DNA of 64,000 nt, taken from contig CP119326.1 in the NCBI GenBank assembly GCA_029202665.1, positions 1,860,001-1,924,000 on the forward strand, read 5' to 3'. The notes below the pieces were generated by a model. It saw nothing but the letters and a program-made list of their open reading frames with translations. It was not told where the DNA came from and ran no database searches. This document shows, in pieces, positions 23,593-31,115 of this stretch (position 1 is the first letter of the stretch; every line of letters begins with the position of its first letter). The stretch is from Candidatus Brevundimonas colombiensis. Its GTDB lineage: Bacteria > Pseudomonadota > Alphaproteobacteria > Caulobacterales > Caulobacteraceae. Made by a program: the position numbers and the translations under genes.

Positions 23593-24572
23593 AGTCGCTC
23601 CCGGACTTCCGCCTGACCCTCGGCGACGACGATCTGACGGCCGTCGTCCGCGACCGGCTGAAGACCCTGACCGTAACCGACAACAGCGGCGAGGAATCGG
23701 ACACGCTGGAAATCGTCATCGACGACCGGGACAACGCCGTCGAAAGCCCCCCGCGCGGCCGGGTGCTGTCCGTGTCGATGGGCTATCGCGACGACGGCCT
23801 GTTCTACCTCGGCAAGTTCACTGTGGACGAGGTCGAGCCGGAAGGGCCGCCCGACATCATCACCATCCGCGCCAAGGCGGCCGACATGCGCGAGGGCCTG
23901 AAGGTCCAGCGCACCCGCGCCTTCCGCAACACCACCATCGGGGCCATCGTCTCCCGGATCGCCGACGAGAACGGCCTTCAACCGGCCGTCGCGACCGAGC
24001 TGGCCAGCCGCGTCGTCGCCCACCGCGACCAGGCCAACGAAAGTGATCTGCACTTCCTGACGCGGCTCGGCCGCGAGCATGGGGCGGTGGCGGCGCCCAA
24101 GGATGGCAAGCTGGTGTTCGCACCGACCGCCACGGGCCTGTCGGTCTCGGGTCAGGCCCTGACGGGCGTCACCCTGGATCGCGCTGATCTGACCCGCTGG
24201 CGCGCCGTCCAGGCCGACCGAGACGAACACGGCAAGGTCCGCGCCCGCTGGCGCGACACCGGCGCCGGCCGCACCAAGTTCGCCGAGGCCGGAAGCGGCG
24301 ATCCGGTGAAGACCCTGCGCAACCTCTATCCCAACGAGGCGGCGGCGAAGGCGGCGGCCGAGGCCGAGCTGACCCGGCTGAAGGGCGCCGAGAACGGGGT
24401 GGAGCTGACGATGGACGGCCGGGCCGACATCGTCGCCCAGACCCCCATCACGGTCACCGGCCTGCGCGCCGAGCTGTCGGGCGCCTGGATCGTCGAAACC
24501 GCCGTCCACACCCAGGACTATGAAAGCGGCGGCTTCACCACCGTTCTGACCGGCCGCAGGAAGGCGTCGTAA
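23583..24572 (+). CDS. D: Late control/baseplate hub protein D (P2 gpD-like)
   Basis: This 329-residue protein starts at GTG 23583, overlapping X by ten bases. It has the hub-protein pattern LPDFRLTLGDDDLTAVVRDRLKTLTVTDNSGEESD, then LFYLGKFTVDEVEPEGPPD and QANESDLHFLTRLGREHGA. The C-terminal part is LYPNEAAAKAAAEAELTRLK. It forms the central hub on which the spike V sits. It is the last recognised structural gene. Confidence 0.93.
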   Translation: MGLKSLPDFRLTLGDDDLTAVVRDRLKTLTVTDNSGEESDTLEIVIDDRDNAVESPPRGRVLSVSMGYRDDGLFYLGKFTVDEVEPEGPPDIITIRAKAADMREGLKVQRTRAFRNTTIGAIVSRIADENGLQPAVATELASRVVAHRDQANESDLHFLTRLGREHGAVAAPKDGKLVFAPTATGLSVSGQALTGVTLDRADLTRWRAVQADRDEHGKVRARWRDTGAGRTKFAEAGSGDPVKTLRNLYPNEAAAKAAAEAELTRLKGAENGVELTMDGRADIVAQTPITVTGLRAELSGAWIVETAVHTQDYESGGFTTVLTGRRKAS

Positions 24573-24577
24573 TCGCC

Positions 24578-24608
24578 GCCTGAAGGTGTCATTACGGGGC
24601 CTTCAGGC
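24578..24608 (+). terminator. Inverted repeat after tail operon
   Basis: A perfect 9-bp stem gcctgaagg/ccttcaggc with a 13-base loop begins six bases after the gene D stop. It has no T-run. It probably ends or attenuates the late transcript before the last phage gene. The loop contains gtcattacgg, part of the motif shared with 8586-8605. Confidence 0.6.
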
Positions 24609-24628
24609 ACGGCTAAGGGGACGTGACG

Positions 24629-25189
24629 ATGCCATTTCAAGTCGAACCGGTGTCCTGGGAAGCTGCGGCCACCTTCGTTGCCGGCGCGTGGACTGCGTTC
24701 GCTACTCTTGCGACGGGCGCGGCGGCGGTCGGCGGCGCGATCTGGATCGGCTTGCGTCAGGTCGGCATCGCCACGCGGCAGGCCGAGATCGTCGAACGTC
24801 AGGTCGAGATACAGGCTGGCCAGCTGAAGCTGGAAGAGATGAAGGGCCGCATGGCGCTCTTCGACGAACGGATGAAGGTCTACAGCGCGGCCGAGGCCTG
24901 GCTGGTCCGGTTCGCCCAAGATGGAAAGAAGCCCGTCGGGGATGTTGAACGGGAGTTTCGGAATGCGATCGACCGATCGCGTTTCCTGTTCGGCACCGGG
25001 CTACGGGACCAGTTGTTCGACTTATGGAAGGCAGGCAACCAGCACCACTATCATCTGGTCAGCTTCGATGCCGAGCGCGCGGCCGATCACTTGGACAAGG
25101 CCCACGCCATCGCCTTACATCTAACGTCTGCGATGACTGCGTTGCCGGCCATCTTCGGCCCCAAGATCGACCTGTCCGATGCCGCTTAA
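24629..25189 (+). CDS. Membrane-anchored coiled-coil protein at prophage right end, unknown function
   Basis: This 186-residue protein starts at ATG 24629, eight bases after AGGGG; a GTG six bases earlier is too close to that site. Residues 20-42 form one hydrophobic segment (AFATLATGAAAVGGAIWIGL). A coiled coil follows (about 45-80, rich in RQAEIVERQVEIQ), then a mixed helical domain with FDERMKVYSAAEAWLVRF, RFLFGTGLRDQLFDLWK and a His cluster NQHHYHL. It is separated from the tail operon by a hairpin and has its own ribosome site. The family is not recognised. The topology fits a cargo gene active in the lysogen, such as superinfection exclusion, but that is only inference. Confidence 0.7.
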   Translation: MPFQVEPVSWEAAATFVAGAWTAFATLATGAAAVGGAIWIGLRQVGIATRQAEIVERQVEIQAGQLKLEEMKGRMALFDERMKVYSAAEAWLVRFAQDGKKPVGDVEREFRNAIDRSRFLFGTGLRDQLFDLWKAGNQHHYHLVSFDAERAADHLDKAHAIALHLTSAMTALPAIFGPKIDLSDAA

Positions 25190-25229
25190 CGCCGTCGCTT
25201 TTGCTCCAACTTCAAGTGTCCCAATTTCC

Positions 25230-25236
25230 AGAAACA
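25230..25236 (+). other. Candidate right end of the prophage
   Basis: The heptamer AGAAACA lies 41 bases after the last phage stop and before a host-type intergenic repeat. Mu-like ends have terminal TG...CA, often TGTTTC at the left and GAAACA at the right. The left end is missing, so this cannot be confirmed. Confidence 0.3.
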
Positions 25237-25272
25237 AATGTCGCGCTACACCGGTCTCGCTGCGCTCGACCA

Positions 25273-25292
25273 CCCTCCCCTGAAGGGGAGGG
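25273..25292. repeat. Host-type intergenic palindrome
   Basis: CCCTCCCC and GGGGAGGG flank a TGAA loop, a perfect 8-bp stem. It is embedded in a stretch (ctcgctgcgctcgaccaccc...) that looks like the dispersed intergenic repeats of Caulobacterales and sphingomonads. It lies 14 bases past the end of the smc operon and could terminate that leftward transcript. It also marks DNA already outside the phage. Confidence 0.5.
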
Positions 25293-25305
25293 AGATGGCA
25301 AGTGG

Positions 25306-25719
25306 TCAATCCGCCAGAGCCGCCTGTCCTCGCCTGATCGCCTGATCCAGCGTCAGGGTCTCGGCGGGGCGTTCAGGCGCGCAGGCGATGGCCAGCAGTT
25401 CGGCGGCATCCCCGCCCGGCGCGGCAGGATAGGCAGGAGCGGCGTCAGGCGTGGCGGGGCCCTCGGTTCCGTCGGCGCGCAGGGAGGCGAAGTCCAGCCG
25501 ATCCGCCGTTCTGGCCCGACAGTTGAACGCCCACCGCGACCAGCCGCCGACATAGACCACGTCGCCGACCTTGAAGCCGGTCTCGGTCACCTGCAACTCC
25601 CGCATCCGGGCCGTGTCGCCCTCACGCGCGATGGAGGCGACGTCGGCGTATATGGCGAACCGTCCCACGCCGGTCGAGACAAGGGCAGGGTCGCTCAGGG
25701 CCAGCAGCAGGGCGATCAT
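25306..25719 (-). CDS. Small exported protein, surface-adhesin-E-like, coupled to smc
   Basis: This is a 137-residue protein whose ATG overlaps the smc stop (ATGA), so it is translated from the smc message. A very short hydrophobic start (MIALLLALS) may be a signal. The core FAIYADVASIAREGDTARMRELQV, WSRWAFNCRARTADRLDFAS and AELLAIACAP resembles the surface-adhesin protein E-like family of small extracytoplasmic proteins, including two Cys (in FNCRA and IACAP) that may pair. The function is unknown. The prophage lies directly downstream. Confidence 0.65.
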   Translation of the reverse strand: MIALLLALSDPALVSTGVGRFAIYADVASIAREGDTARMRELQVTETGFKVGDVVYVGGWSRWAFNCRARTADRLDFASLRADGTEGPATPDAAPAYPAAPGGDAAELLAIACAPERPAETLTLDQAIRRGQAALAD

Positions 25720-28700
25720 GCGACCAGGGTCTCCGCCTGATGCAGGTCCACGCTGACCAGCTGGCTCATGCCGCGTTCGGGCATGGTGACGCCGTACAGG
25801 CGGTCCATCCGGCTCATGGTCACGGGGTTGTGGGTGATGACGATGAAGCGGGTGTCGGTGCGCGACCGCATTTCGTGCAGCATCCGGCAGAAGCGGTCGA
25901 CGTTGGCGTCGTCCAGCGGGGCGTCCACCTCGTCCAGCACGCAGACCGGCGCCGGGTTGGCCAGGAAGACGCCGAAGATCAGGGCCGCCGCCGTCAGGGC
26001 CTGTTCGCCCCCGCTCATCAGGCTCATTACCGACAGCCGCTTGCCGGGCGGGCAGGCGTAAATCTCCAGCCCCGCCTCCAGCGGATCGTCCGATTCGACC
26101 AGCTTCAGCTCGGCCTGACCGCCGCCGAACAGGGCCTCGAACAGGGTCTTGAAGTTGGTGTTGATGACGTCGAAGGCGGCGACCAGTCGTTCGCGTCCCT
26201 CGGCGTTCAGTTCGTCGATGCCGTCACGCAGTTTGGCGATCGCCTGGGTCAGGTCGATGCGTTCGGACTTCATGCTGTTCAGGCGGTCGCCGTATTCGAC
26301 CGCCTCGTCCTCGGCGCGCAGGTTCACGGCACCCAGCGCCTCGCGCTCGCGCTCCAGGCCGAACAGCAGGCTTTCGGCTCCGGCGGCGTCGGGCGGGCGG
26401 GCGATGGCGTCGTCGGTCAGCTTCTGACCCAGTTCCTGCGGCGACATCTGCGCCGTTTCGCGCAGGGTGGTCTCGGCCTCGGTCAGCTTCTCGGCGGCGG
26501 CTTCCGAGCGGGCGGCCAGACCCGCGCGGGCCTCGCGGGCCTGAGCGGCGGCGGCGTCGGCGGCGCGGCTGGCGCGGTCGGCTTCGCCGGCCGCCGTATC
26601 GGCCGTGGCCATGGCGTCGGACGCGGCCTGTTTGCGCTGTTCGGCGGCGCTCAGGGTGTCCAGCAGCTTGCCGCGTTGGTCGGCGAAACCCTGGGGCGCG
26701 ACCTCGGCCTGTTTCAGCAGGGCGGCGGTCTTGTCGGCGTCCTTGGCCAGGGCGGCGATGCGGGCGGTGCTGTCCTTGGACCGGCTGACCCAGCCGTCGC
26801 GGGCGCGGGTCAGACTGCCCAGCCGCTGTTCGCGCCCCTGACGGTCGCGGGCCTCGGCGTCGCGGTCGGAGCGGGCGGTCTGGGCGGCGGCGCGGGCCGT
26901 GTCGGCGGCCGCGCGGGCGGCCGTCAGCGCCTCGCGCAGACCGGCGACGGTCTCGGACGGGGCGTCGGCGGTCAGGGCGGCGTCCAGCGCGGCCTTCGCC
27001 TCGGCCACCTCGGCCTCCAGCCGGGTCACGGTGTCGTCCAGCGCCTGGGCGCGGGCCTCGCGACGGGCCTGTTCGCGGGCCAGATTTTCGACCCGGTCGC
27101 GGGCGACGGTCGCGGCCTTGTCGGCGGCGAAGGGTTTCAGGCGGGCGGCCTTCACCTCGTCCTCGGCGACGCGGAAGGCCTCGGTGGCGGACTTCTGGGT
27201 CGCCTGCGCCTGATCCAGCGCGGGCTTGCCCTTGTCGATCTCGGCCTCCAGCTCGGCCAGCCGCGTGCGCTGGGCCAGACGGACGGCGGCAGGGCGGGGC
27301 GCCTCGGCGCGGCTGACGAAGCCGTCCCAGCGATAGAGATCGCCCTCGACCGTCACCAGACGGGCGCCGGTGGGCAGGGTCTGCGCCAGCCGGGCCGCAT
27401 CGGCCCTCGCCGCCACACCGCATAGGGCGAGGCGGGCGGTCAACTGATCCGGCGCCTGCACATGGGCCGACAGGGGCGTGACGCCTGCGGGCCAGGTCTG
27501 AACTGACGCATCCGCCCCGCCCCAGTAAGCAGCGGCGCGCGCGTCCAGCGCGGCGTCCAGATCGTCGCCGAGGGCGGCGGCCAGGGCGGCCTCATACCCC
27601 TTGTCGGCGCGCACCTTGTCCAGTGCGGGCGGGTGGTCGCGCTTACCGGTGACCAGCAACTGGGCCAGACCCCGCGCCTCGGTCTGCAGGCGACCTAGCC
27701 GGTCCTCGGCGGTGCGGGCGGCGGTGCGGGTCTCCTGTTCGGCGCGGGCCAGATCGCCGCGTCTGGCTTCTGCGGCCTCGACAGCCTCGCGCGCGGCGGC
27801 CAGATCGGCCTGGGCGGTCTCCAGCGCCTGACGGGCGGCCTCCAGTTCGGGCGTCTCAAGCGGCCCCAGCGCCTCGCGTTCGCGTCTGGCCTGATCGAAC
27901 TGGCCGGTCACGCGCGCCAGTCGGGCCTCGGCGTCGCGCTTCCGGGCCGTCTCGGCGGCGGCGCGGGCCTCGACGGCGGCGAGCGTCCCGGCCAGCCGTT
28001 CGACCTCGGCGTCGGCGGCCTTGCGCGCGTCCTCGGCGACCAGCAACGCCTTGTCCAGTTCGGGGCCGCGTTCGGGGGCGGCGGCGATTTCGGCCTTCAG
28101 CCGGGTCAGCTCGTGGTCCAGCCGCTCCAGCTCGCGGCGGGCGTCGGCGGCCATGGCGTCCTCGCGCGCAGCGTCGGCGGCGATGCGGGCGGCCTCGGCC
28201 TTCAGCCGATCCACCTCGGCGCGAGCGGCCTGTTCGGCCATGTCCAGCCGGTCCCGCTCCAGACTGGCGCGGTGCAGCAGAGCCGAGGCGACGGCGTCCT
28301 CCTCCCGCGCGGGCTTCAGGGCTTCCTGGGCGGCGAGGGCGGCGGTCTGGGCGGCGGCGGCGGCGGTCGTGGTCTCGGCGACGGCGGCGTCGGCCGCGCG
28401 CAGTTCGGCGGCGGCGGCCTCTGCGGCCAGACGTGCGTCGTTCCAGCGGACGAACAGCAGCGCGGCTTGAAGGGCGCGGATCTCGGCCGAGATCTTCTTG
28501 TATTTCTCGGCCTGACGGGCCTCGCGCTTCAGCCGGTTCAGCGCCGTCTCCAGCTCGCGGCCGATGTCGTCCAGCCGGTCCAGATTGGTCTCGGCCGCCT
28601 TCAGCCGCAGCTCGGCCTCATGCCGACGGGTGTGCAGGCCCGCGACCCCGCCCGCCTCTTCCAGAATGCGGCGGCGGTTCTGGGGCTTGGCGGCGATCAA

Positions 28701-29153
28701 CTCGCTGATCTGGCCCTGACGCACCAGGGCGGGGGAGTTGGCGCCGGTCGAGGCGTCGGCGAACAGCAGCTGGACGTCGCGCGCCCGCACCTCCTTGCCG
28801 TTGATGCGATAGGTCGAGCCCTGACCCCGGTCGATGCGGCGCGACACCTCCAGCATCGGGCTGTCGGTGAAGGGCTGGGGCGCGCGGCGCTGCGCATTGT
28901 CGATGGTCAGCTGGACTTCGGCGTGGCTGCGCGGGGGGCGGCCCGCAGCGCCGGCGAAGATGACGTCGTCCATGCCCTGACCGCGCATGGCCTTGGCCGA
29001 GTTGGCGCCCATGACCCAGCGCAGGCTCTCCAGCACATTGGACTTACCGCAGCCATTGGGTCCGACCACCCCGGTCAAGCCGGATTCGATCTGGACCTCC
29101 GCCGCATCGACGAAGGACTTGAAGCCGACCAGCCGGAGGCGCTGGAATTGCAT
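25716..29153 (-). CDS. smc: Chromosome segregation protein SMC
   Basis: This 1145-residue condensin ATPase compacts and segregates the chromosome. The N-terminal head holds Walker A GPNGCGKSN at residues 31-39. Two long Ala/Arg/Glu-rich coiled-coil arms (about 165-495 and 665-975) flank a hinge near 510-640 (KGYEAALAAALGDDLDA). The C-terminal head has the ABC signature LMSGGEQALTAAAL and Walker B CVLDEVDAPLDDANV. The order and length match bacterial SMC. It acts on the nucleoid with ScpA and ScpB, which are not in the window. Confidence 0.96.
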   Translation of the reverse strand: MQFQRLRLVGFKSFVDAAEVQIESGLTGVVGPNGCGKSNVLESLRWVMGANSAKAMRGQGMDDVIFAGAAGRPPRSHAEVQLTIDNAQRRAPQPFTDSPMLEVSRRIDRGQGSTYRINGKEVRARDVQLLFADASTGANSPALVRQGQISELIAAKPQNRRRILEEAGGVAGLHTRRHEAELRLKAAETNLDRLDDIGRELETALNRLKREARQAEKYKKISAEIRALQAALLFVRWNDARLAAEAAAAELRAADAAVAETTTAAAAAQTAALAAQEALKPAREEDAVASALLHRASLERDRLDMAEQAARAEVDRLKAEAARIAADAAREDAMAADARRELERLDHELTRLKAEIAAAPERGPELDKALLVAEDARKAADAEVERLAGTLAAVEARAAAETARKRDAEARLARVTGQFDQARREREALGPLETPELEAARQALETAQADLAAAREAVEAAEARRGDLARAEQETRTAARTAEDRLGRLQTEARGLAQLLVTGKRDHPPALDKVRADKGYEAALAAALGDDLDAALDARAAAYWGGADASVQTWPAGVTPLSAHVQAPDQLTARLALCGVAARADAARLAQTLPTGARLVTVEGDLYRWDGFVSRAEAPRPAAVRLAQRTRLAELEAEIDKGKPALDQAQATQKSATEAFRVAEDEVKAARLKPFAADKAATVARDRVENLAREQARREARAQALDDTVTRLEAEVAEAKAALDAALTADAPSETVAGLREALTAARAAADTARAAAQTARSDRDAEARDRQGREQRLGSLTRARDGWVSRSKDSTARIAALAKDADKTAALLKQAEVAPQGFADQRGKLLDTLSAAEQRKQAASDAMATADTAAGEADRASRAADAAAAQAREARAGLAARSEAAAEKLTEAETTLRETAQMSPQELGQKLTDDAIARPPDAAGAESLLFGLEREREALGAVNLRAEDEAVEYGDRLNSMKSERIDLTQAIAKLRDGIDELNAEGRERLVAAFDVINTNFKTLFEALFGGGQAELKLVESDDPLEAGLEIYACPPGKRLSVMSLMSGGEQALTAAALIFGVFLANPAPVCVLDEVDAPLDDANVDRFCRMLHEMRSRTDTRFIVITHNPVTMSRMDRLYGVTMPERGMSQLVSVDLHQAETLVA

Positions 29154-29165
29154 GGACCTAGAGCG

Positions 29166-29777
29166 TCACCGACGCAGCAGGGGGTCGATGGCGGCCGACA
29201 GGGCGTCCAGCGAATGGTCAGCCACCAGTGTTCCGTTGACGAACAGGGTGGGCGTGCCGGTGACGCCCGCCGCCTGGGCGCCCGCGATCTGGGCTTCCAG
29301 CGCCGCGCGGGTGGCGGGGGCCTGCAGGCAGGTCTCGATCTCGGCGTGGGTCTTGCCGCTGGCGGCGACCCCGGCGGCGAACCAGGGTTGCGCCCCGGTC
29401 GTGGCCAGGTTCGCCTGATCGCGCATGAAGACCGCGGCGACGTCGAAATACTTGTCGGGCGCGGCGCAAAGGGCGACGGCGGCGGCGGCCGCCGCGACAT
29501 TGGCCGGCGAGGTCGGGAGGTTGCGGTGGACCAGTCGGACCTTGCCGGTATCGATGTATTTGGCCTTGAACGCCGGCAGGACCGTGTTGTGGAAGTCCGC
29601 GCAGTGCGAGCAGGTGAAGGAGGCGTATTCGATGACCGTCACCGGCGCATCCGCCCGACCCAGGACATGATCCTGGGCCGTGACGGGGGGCGGCGCCTCG
29701 GCGGCGAACGATGATGACGCCGCGCCCATCGACAGGGCGGCGGTCAGGGACAGGGCCAGGACGGCGCGGCGGATCAT
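29166..29777 (-). CDS. DsbA-family thiol:disulfide oxidoreductase (copy 1)
   Basis: This 203-residue periplasmic protein has a signal peptide (residues 1-26, ending SSFAAEA), the thioredoxin-type active site CSHC at 56-59 (YASFTCSHCADFH) and the cis-Pro loop VTGTPTLFVNG. The inserted helical domain is typical of the DsbA/thioredoxin-4 group. It is 12 bases from smc and 10 bases from a second, similar gene, and all read leftward. It probably oxidises or isomerises disulfides in exported proteins. Confidence 0.88.
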   Translation of the reverse strand: MIRRAVLALSLTAALSMGAASSSFAAEAPPPVTAQDHVLGRADAPVTVIEYASFTCSHCADFHNTVLPAFKAKYIDTGKVRLVHRNLPTSPANVAAAAAAVALCAAPDKYFDVAAVFMRDQANLATTGAQPWFAAGVAASGKTHAEIETCLQAPATRAALEAQIAGAQAAGVTGTPTLFVNGTLVADHSLDALSAAIDPLLRR

Positions 29778-29787
29778 CGGCGTCGCC

Positions 29788-30432
29788 TTACTTGGCCAGG
29801 GCCGCGTCGATGGCGGTGGACAGGTCGGCCAGGCTGGCGCCCTCGCCGCCGGGGGTCAGGATCTGCTGATCGTTGACGTAGAAGGCCGGGGTGCCGGTCA
29901 CGCCCTGGGTGCGGGCGAACTGGACGCGCTTCTCCATGGCGGCGACGGCGTCCTTGTCGGTGACGCAGTCGTTGAACTGCTGTTCCGACAGGCCGGCGGC
30001 CTGGGCGGTGCGCAGCAGCCAGTCGCGCGGCGAGGAGGTCAGCATCTCCTGCTGGGTGGCCATCAGTTGGTGGACCACGTCGAAATACTTGTCCTTGCCG
30101 GCGCAGCGCGCGACCAGGAAGCCGGCGGTGGCGGCATCGACCGGCGGGGTCGGCAGCTCGCGGAAGATGTAGCGGACCTTGTTGGTGTCCACGTATTTAG
30201 CCTTGAACGCCGGCCAGGTGTTCTTCTGCCACAGGGCGCAGTGCGGGCAGGTGACCGAAGCATATTCGACCACCGTGACCTTGGCGCCGTCGGCGGCGCC
30301 CAGGCTCATGTCGCCGTCGGCCGCGCCCTTGGCCCCGCCGCCGCATGCGGCCAGGGCCATGGTCGCCAGGGCGGCGCCGGTGATGGCCGCACGGCGGCTC
30401 ATGCGGGCGAAGCGGGATTCAGTATCGGCCAT
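29788..30432 (-). CDS. DsbA-family thiol:disulfide oxidoreductase, lipoprotein-type (copy 2)
   Basis: This 214-residue protein has an N-terminal signal with lipobox LAAC (Cys30) followed by GGG, so it is probably lipid-anchored. The active site is CPHC at 62-65 (YASVTCPHCALWQ), and the cis-Pro loop is VTGTPAFYVND. It shares the layout of the preceding family member (FKAKYVDTNKVRYIFRELPT aligns with the same region of copy 1) and looks like a tandem duplication that diverged. Confidence 0.87.
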   Translation of the reverse strand: MADTESRFARMSRRAAITGAALATMALAACGGGAKGAADGDMSLGAADGAKVTVVEYASVTCPHCALWQKNTWPAFKAKYVDTNKVRYIFRELPTPPVDAATAGFLVARCAGKDKYFDVVHQLMATQQEMLTSSPRDWLLRTAQAAGLSEQQFNDCVTDKDAVAAMEKRVQFARTQGVTGTPAFYVNDQQILTPGGEGASLADLSTAIDAALAK

Positions 30433-30527
30433 GGGATTTCCTCGGTCGGATCATTGGCGAATGGCGGCGCGATTCCCCGGAATGGCGCAACCCCTGACTA
30501 GTCGAGAACAGGTGCGGCGAAGTTTTG

Positions 30528-31094
30528 TCAATCCTGCCCCTCCCGGCGGGATGGATCCGCGCGCGAAAGGGCGGCGCGCCCCAGGCGGGCCAGGGCGGCG
30601 CGCAGCTCTTCGGGCGCGGCGGCGATGGAGGCGGCCAGATCGGCCTCGGCCTGGGCGGGCAGGGGGGCGGTCTTGGCGGCGCGTTTGGGCCGGGCGGCGG
30701 CGTCCTTCAGCGGTGCGACCGGCCCTTGGGCGATGCGCAGCCGATCCACCGATCCGGCGCCCAGGAACAGATTGACGCGGGCCAGGATGTCCTCGGATTG
30801 ATGCTGGACCAGCAGGGCGGCGGCCCCGGCGACGCGCAGCTCCAGCACGCCGGGGCCGCCGCCCTTGCCCTTGGTCAGCTTCTGCGGCCGGGTGACGCGG
30901 GCCAGGCGGTCGCCGACGATCTCGCGCCAGCGCGGCTCCAGGGCGCCCGCGCCGCGCCCGAACTGGGCGTCCAGCTTCTTGATCAGGGGCGTCAACGCCT
31001 TGCCCGCGCGGGGCGCGGGGCGCGGCGCCGGGCGGGTGCGGCGGCGAGACAGGATCTCGCGGACCTCGGCGTCTGTGGGCAGGGAGCGGCGCAT
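30528..31094 (-). CDS. dciA: DciA-type (DUF721) replicative helicase operator protein
   Basis: This 188-residue protein has the DUF721 core at about residues 30-125: LTPLIKKLDAQFG, the WREIVGDRLARVTRPQKLTK motif, then VLELRVAGAAALLVQHQSEDILARVN. The family includes DciA, which assists loading of the DnaB helicase in bacteria lacking DnaC. The N- and C-terminal parts are basic and low-complexity. Its start codon is only 21 bases from that of mutY on the other strand, and a symmetric CTATATAG lies between them. Confidence 0.82.
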   Translation of the reverse strand: MRRSLPTDAEVREILSRRRTRPAPRPAPRAGKALTPLIKKLDAQFGRGAGALEPRWREIVGDRLARVTRPQKLTKGKGGGPGVLELRVAGAAALLVQHQSEDILARVNLFLGAGSVDRLRIAQGPVAPLKDAAARPKRAAKTAPLPAQAEADLAASIAAAPEELRAALARLGRAALSRADPSRREGQD

Positions 31095-31115
31095 GCGCCT
31101 ATATAGCGCGATCCC
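31095..31115. promoter_or_regulatory. Compact bidirectional promoter between dciA and mutY
   Basis: Only 21 bases separate the two start codons. They contain the palindrome CTATATAG at 31099-31106, which can act as a -10 element on both strands. From it, transcription would begin at the A of the dciA ATG and about three bases before the mutY ATG, giving leaderless or nearly leaderless messages. Neither gene has a ribosome site in this gap. Confidence 0.55.

Larger units (their letters stand above)
1..25236 (+). mobile_element. Right part of a Mu-like transposable prophage with P2-type tail
   Basis: A continuous block of phage genes on the + strand begins before the window and ends with the last phage gene at 25189. 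The regulatory, lysis, packaging and head genes follow Mu order (GemA, Mor, lysin, gp25, gp26, gp27, gp28, gp29, gp30, protease/scaffold, T, gp36, G, gp37). The tail genes follow P2 order (V, W, J, I, fibre, FI, FII, E/E', T, U, X, D). The right border at 25236 is a guess based on an AGAAACA end, because Mu-type ends begin with TG and end with CA. The left end is not in the window, so no target duplication can be checked. No transposase or repressor gene is visible. Confidence 0.9.

Noticed and set aside
25740..27425. Long open frame on the + strand opposite smc (561 codons)
   Set aside because: It is Gly/Gln/Arg-rich without family motifs and lies wholly opposite smc. High GC content leaves such frames open by codon bias.
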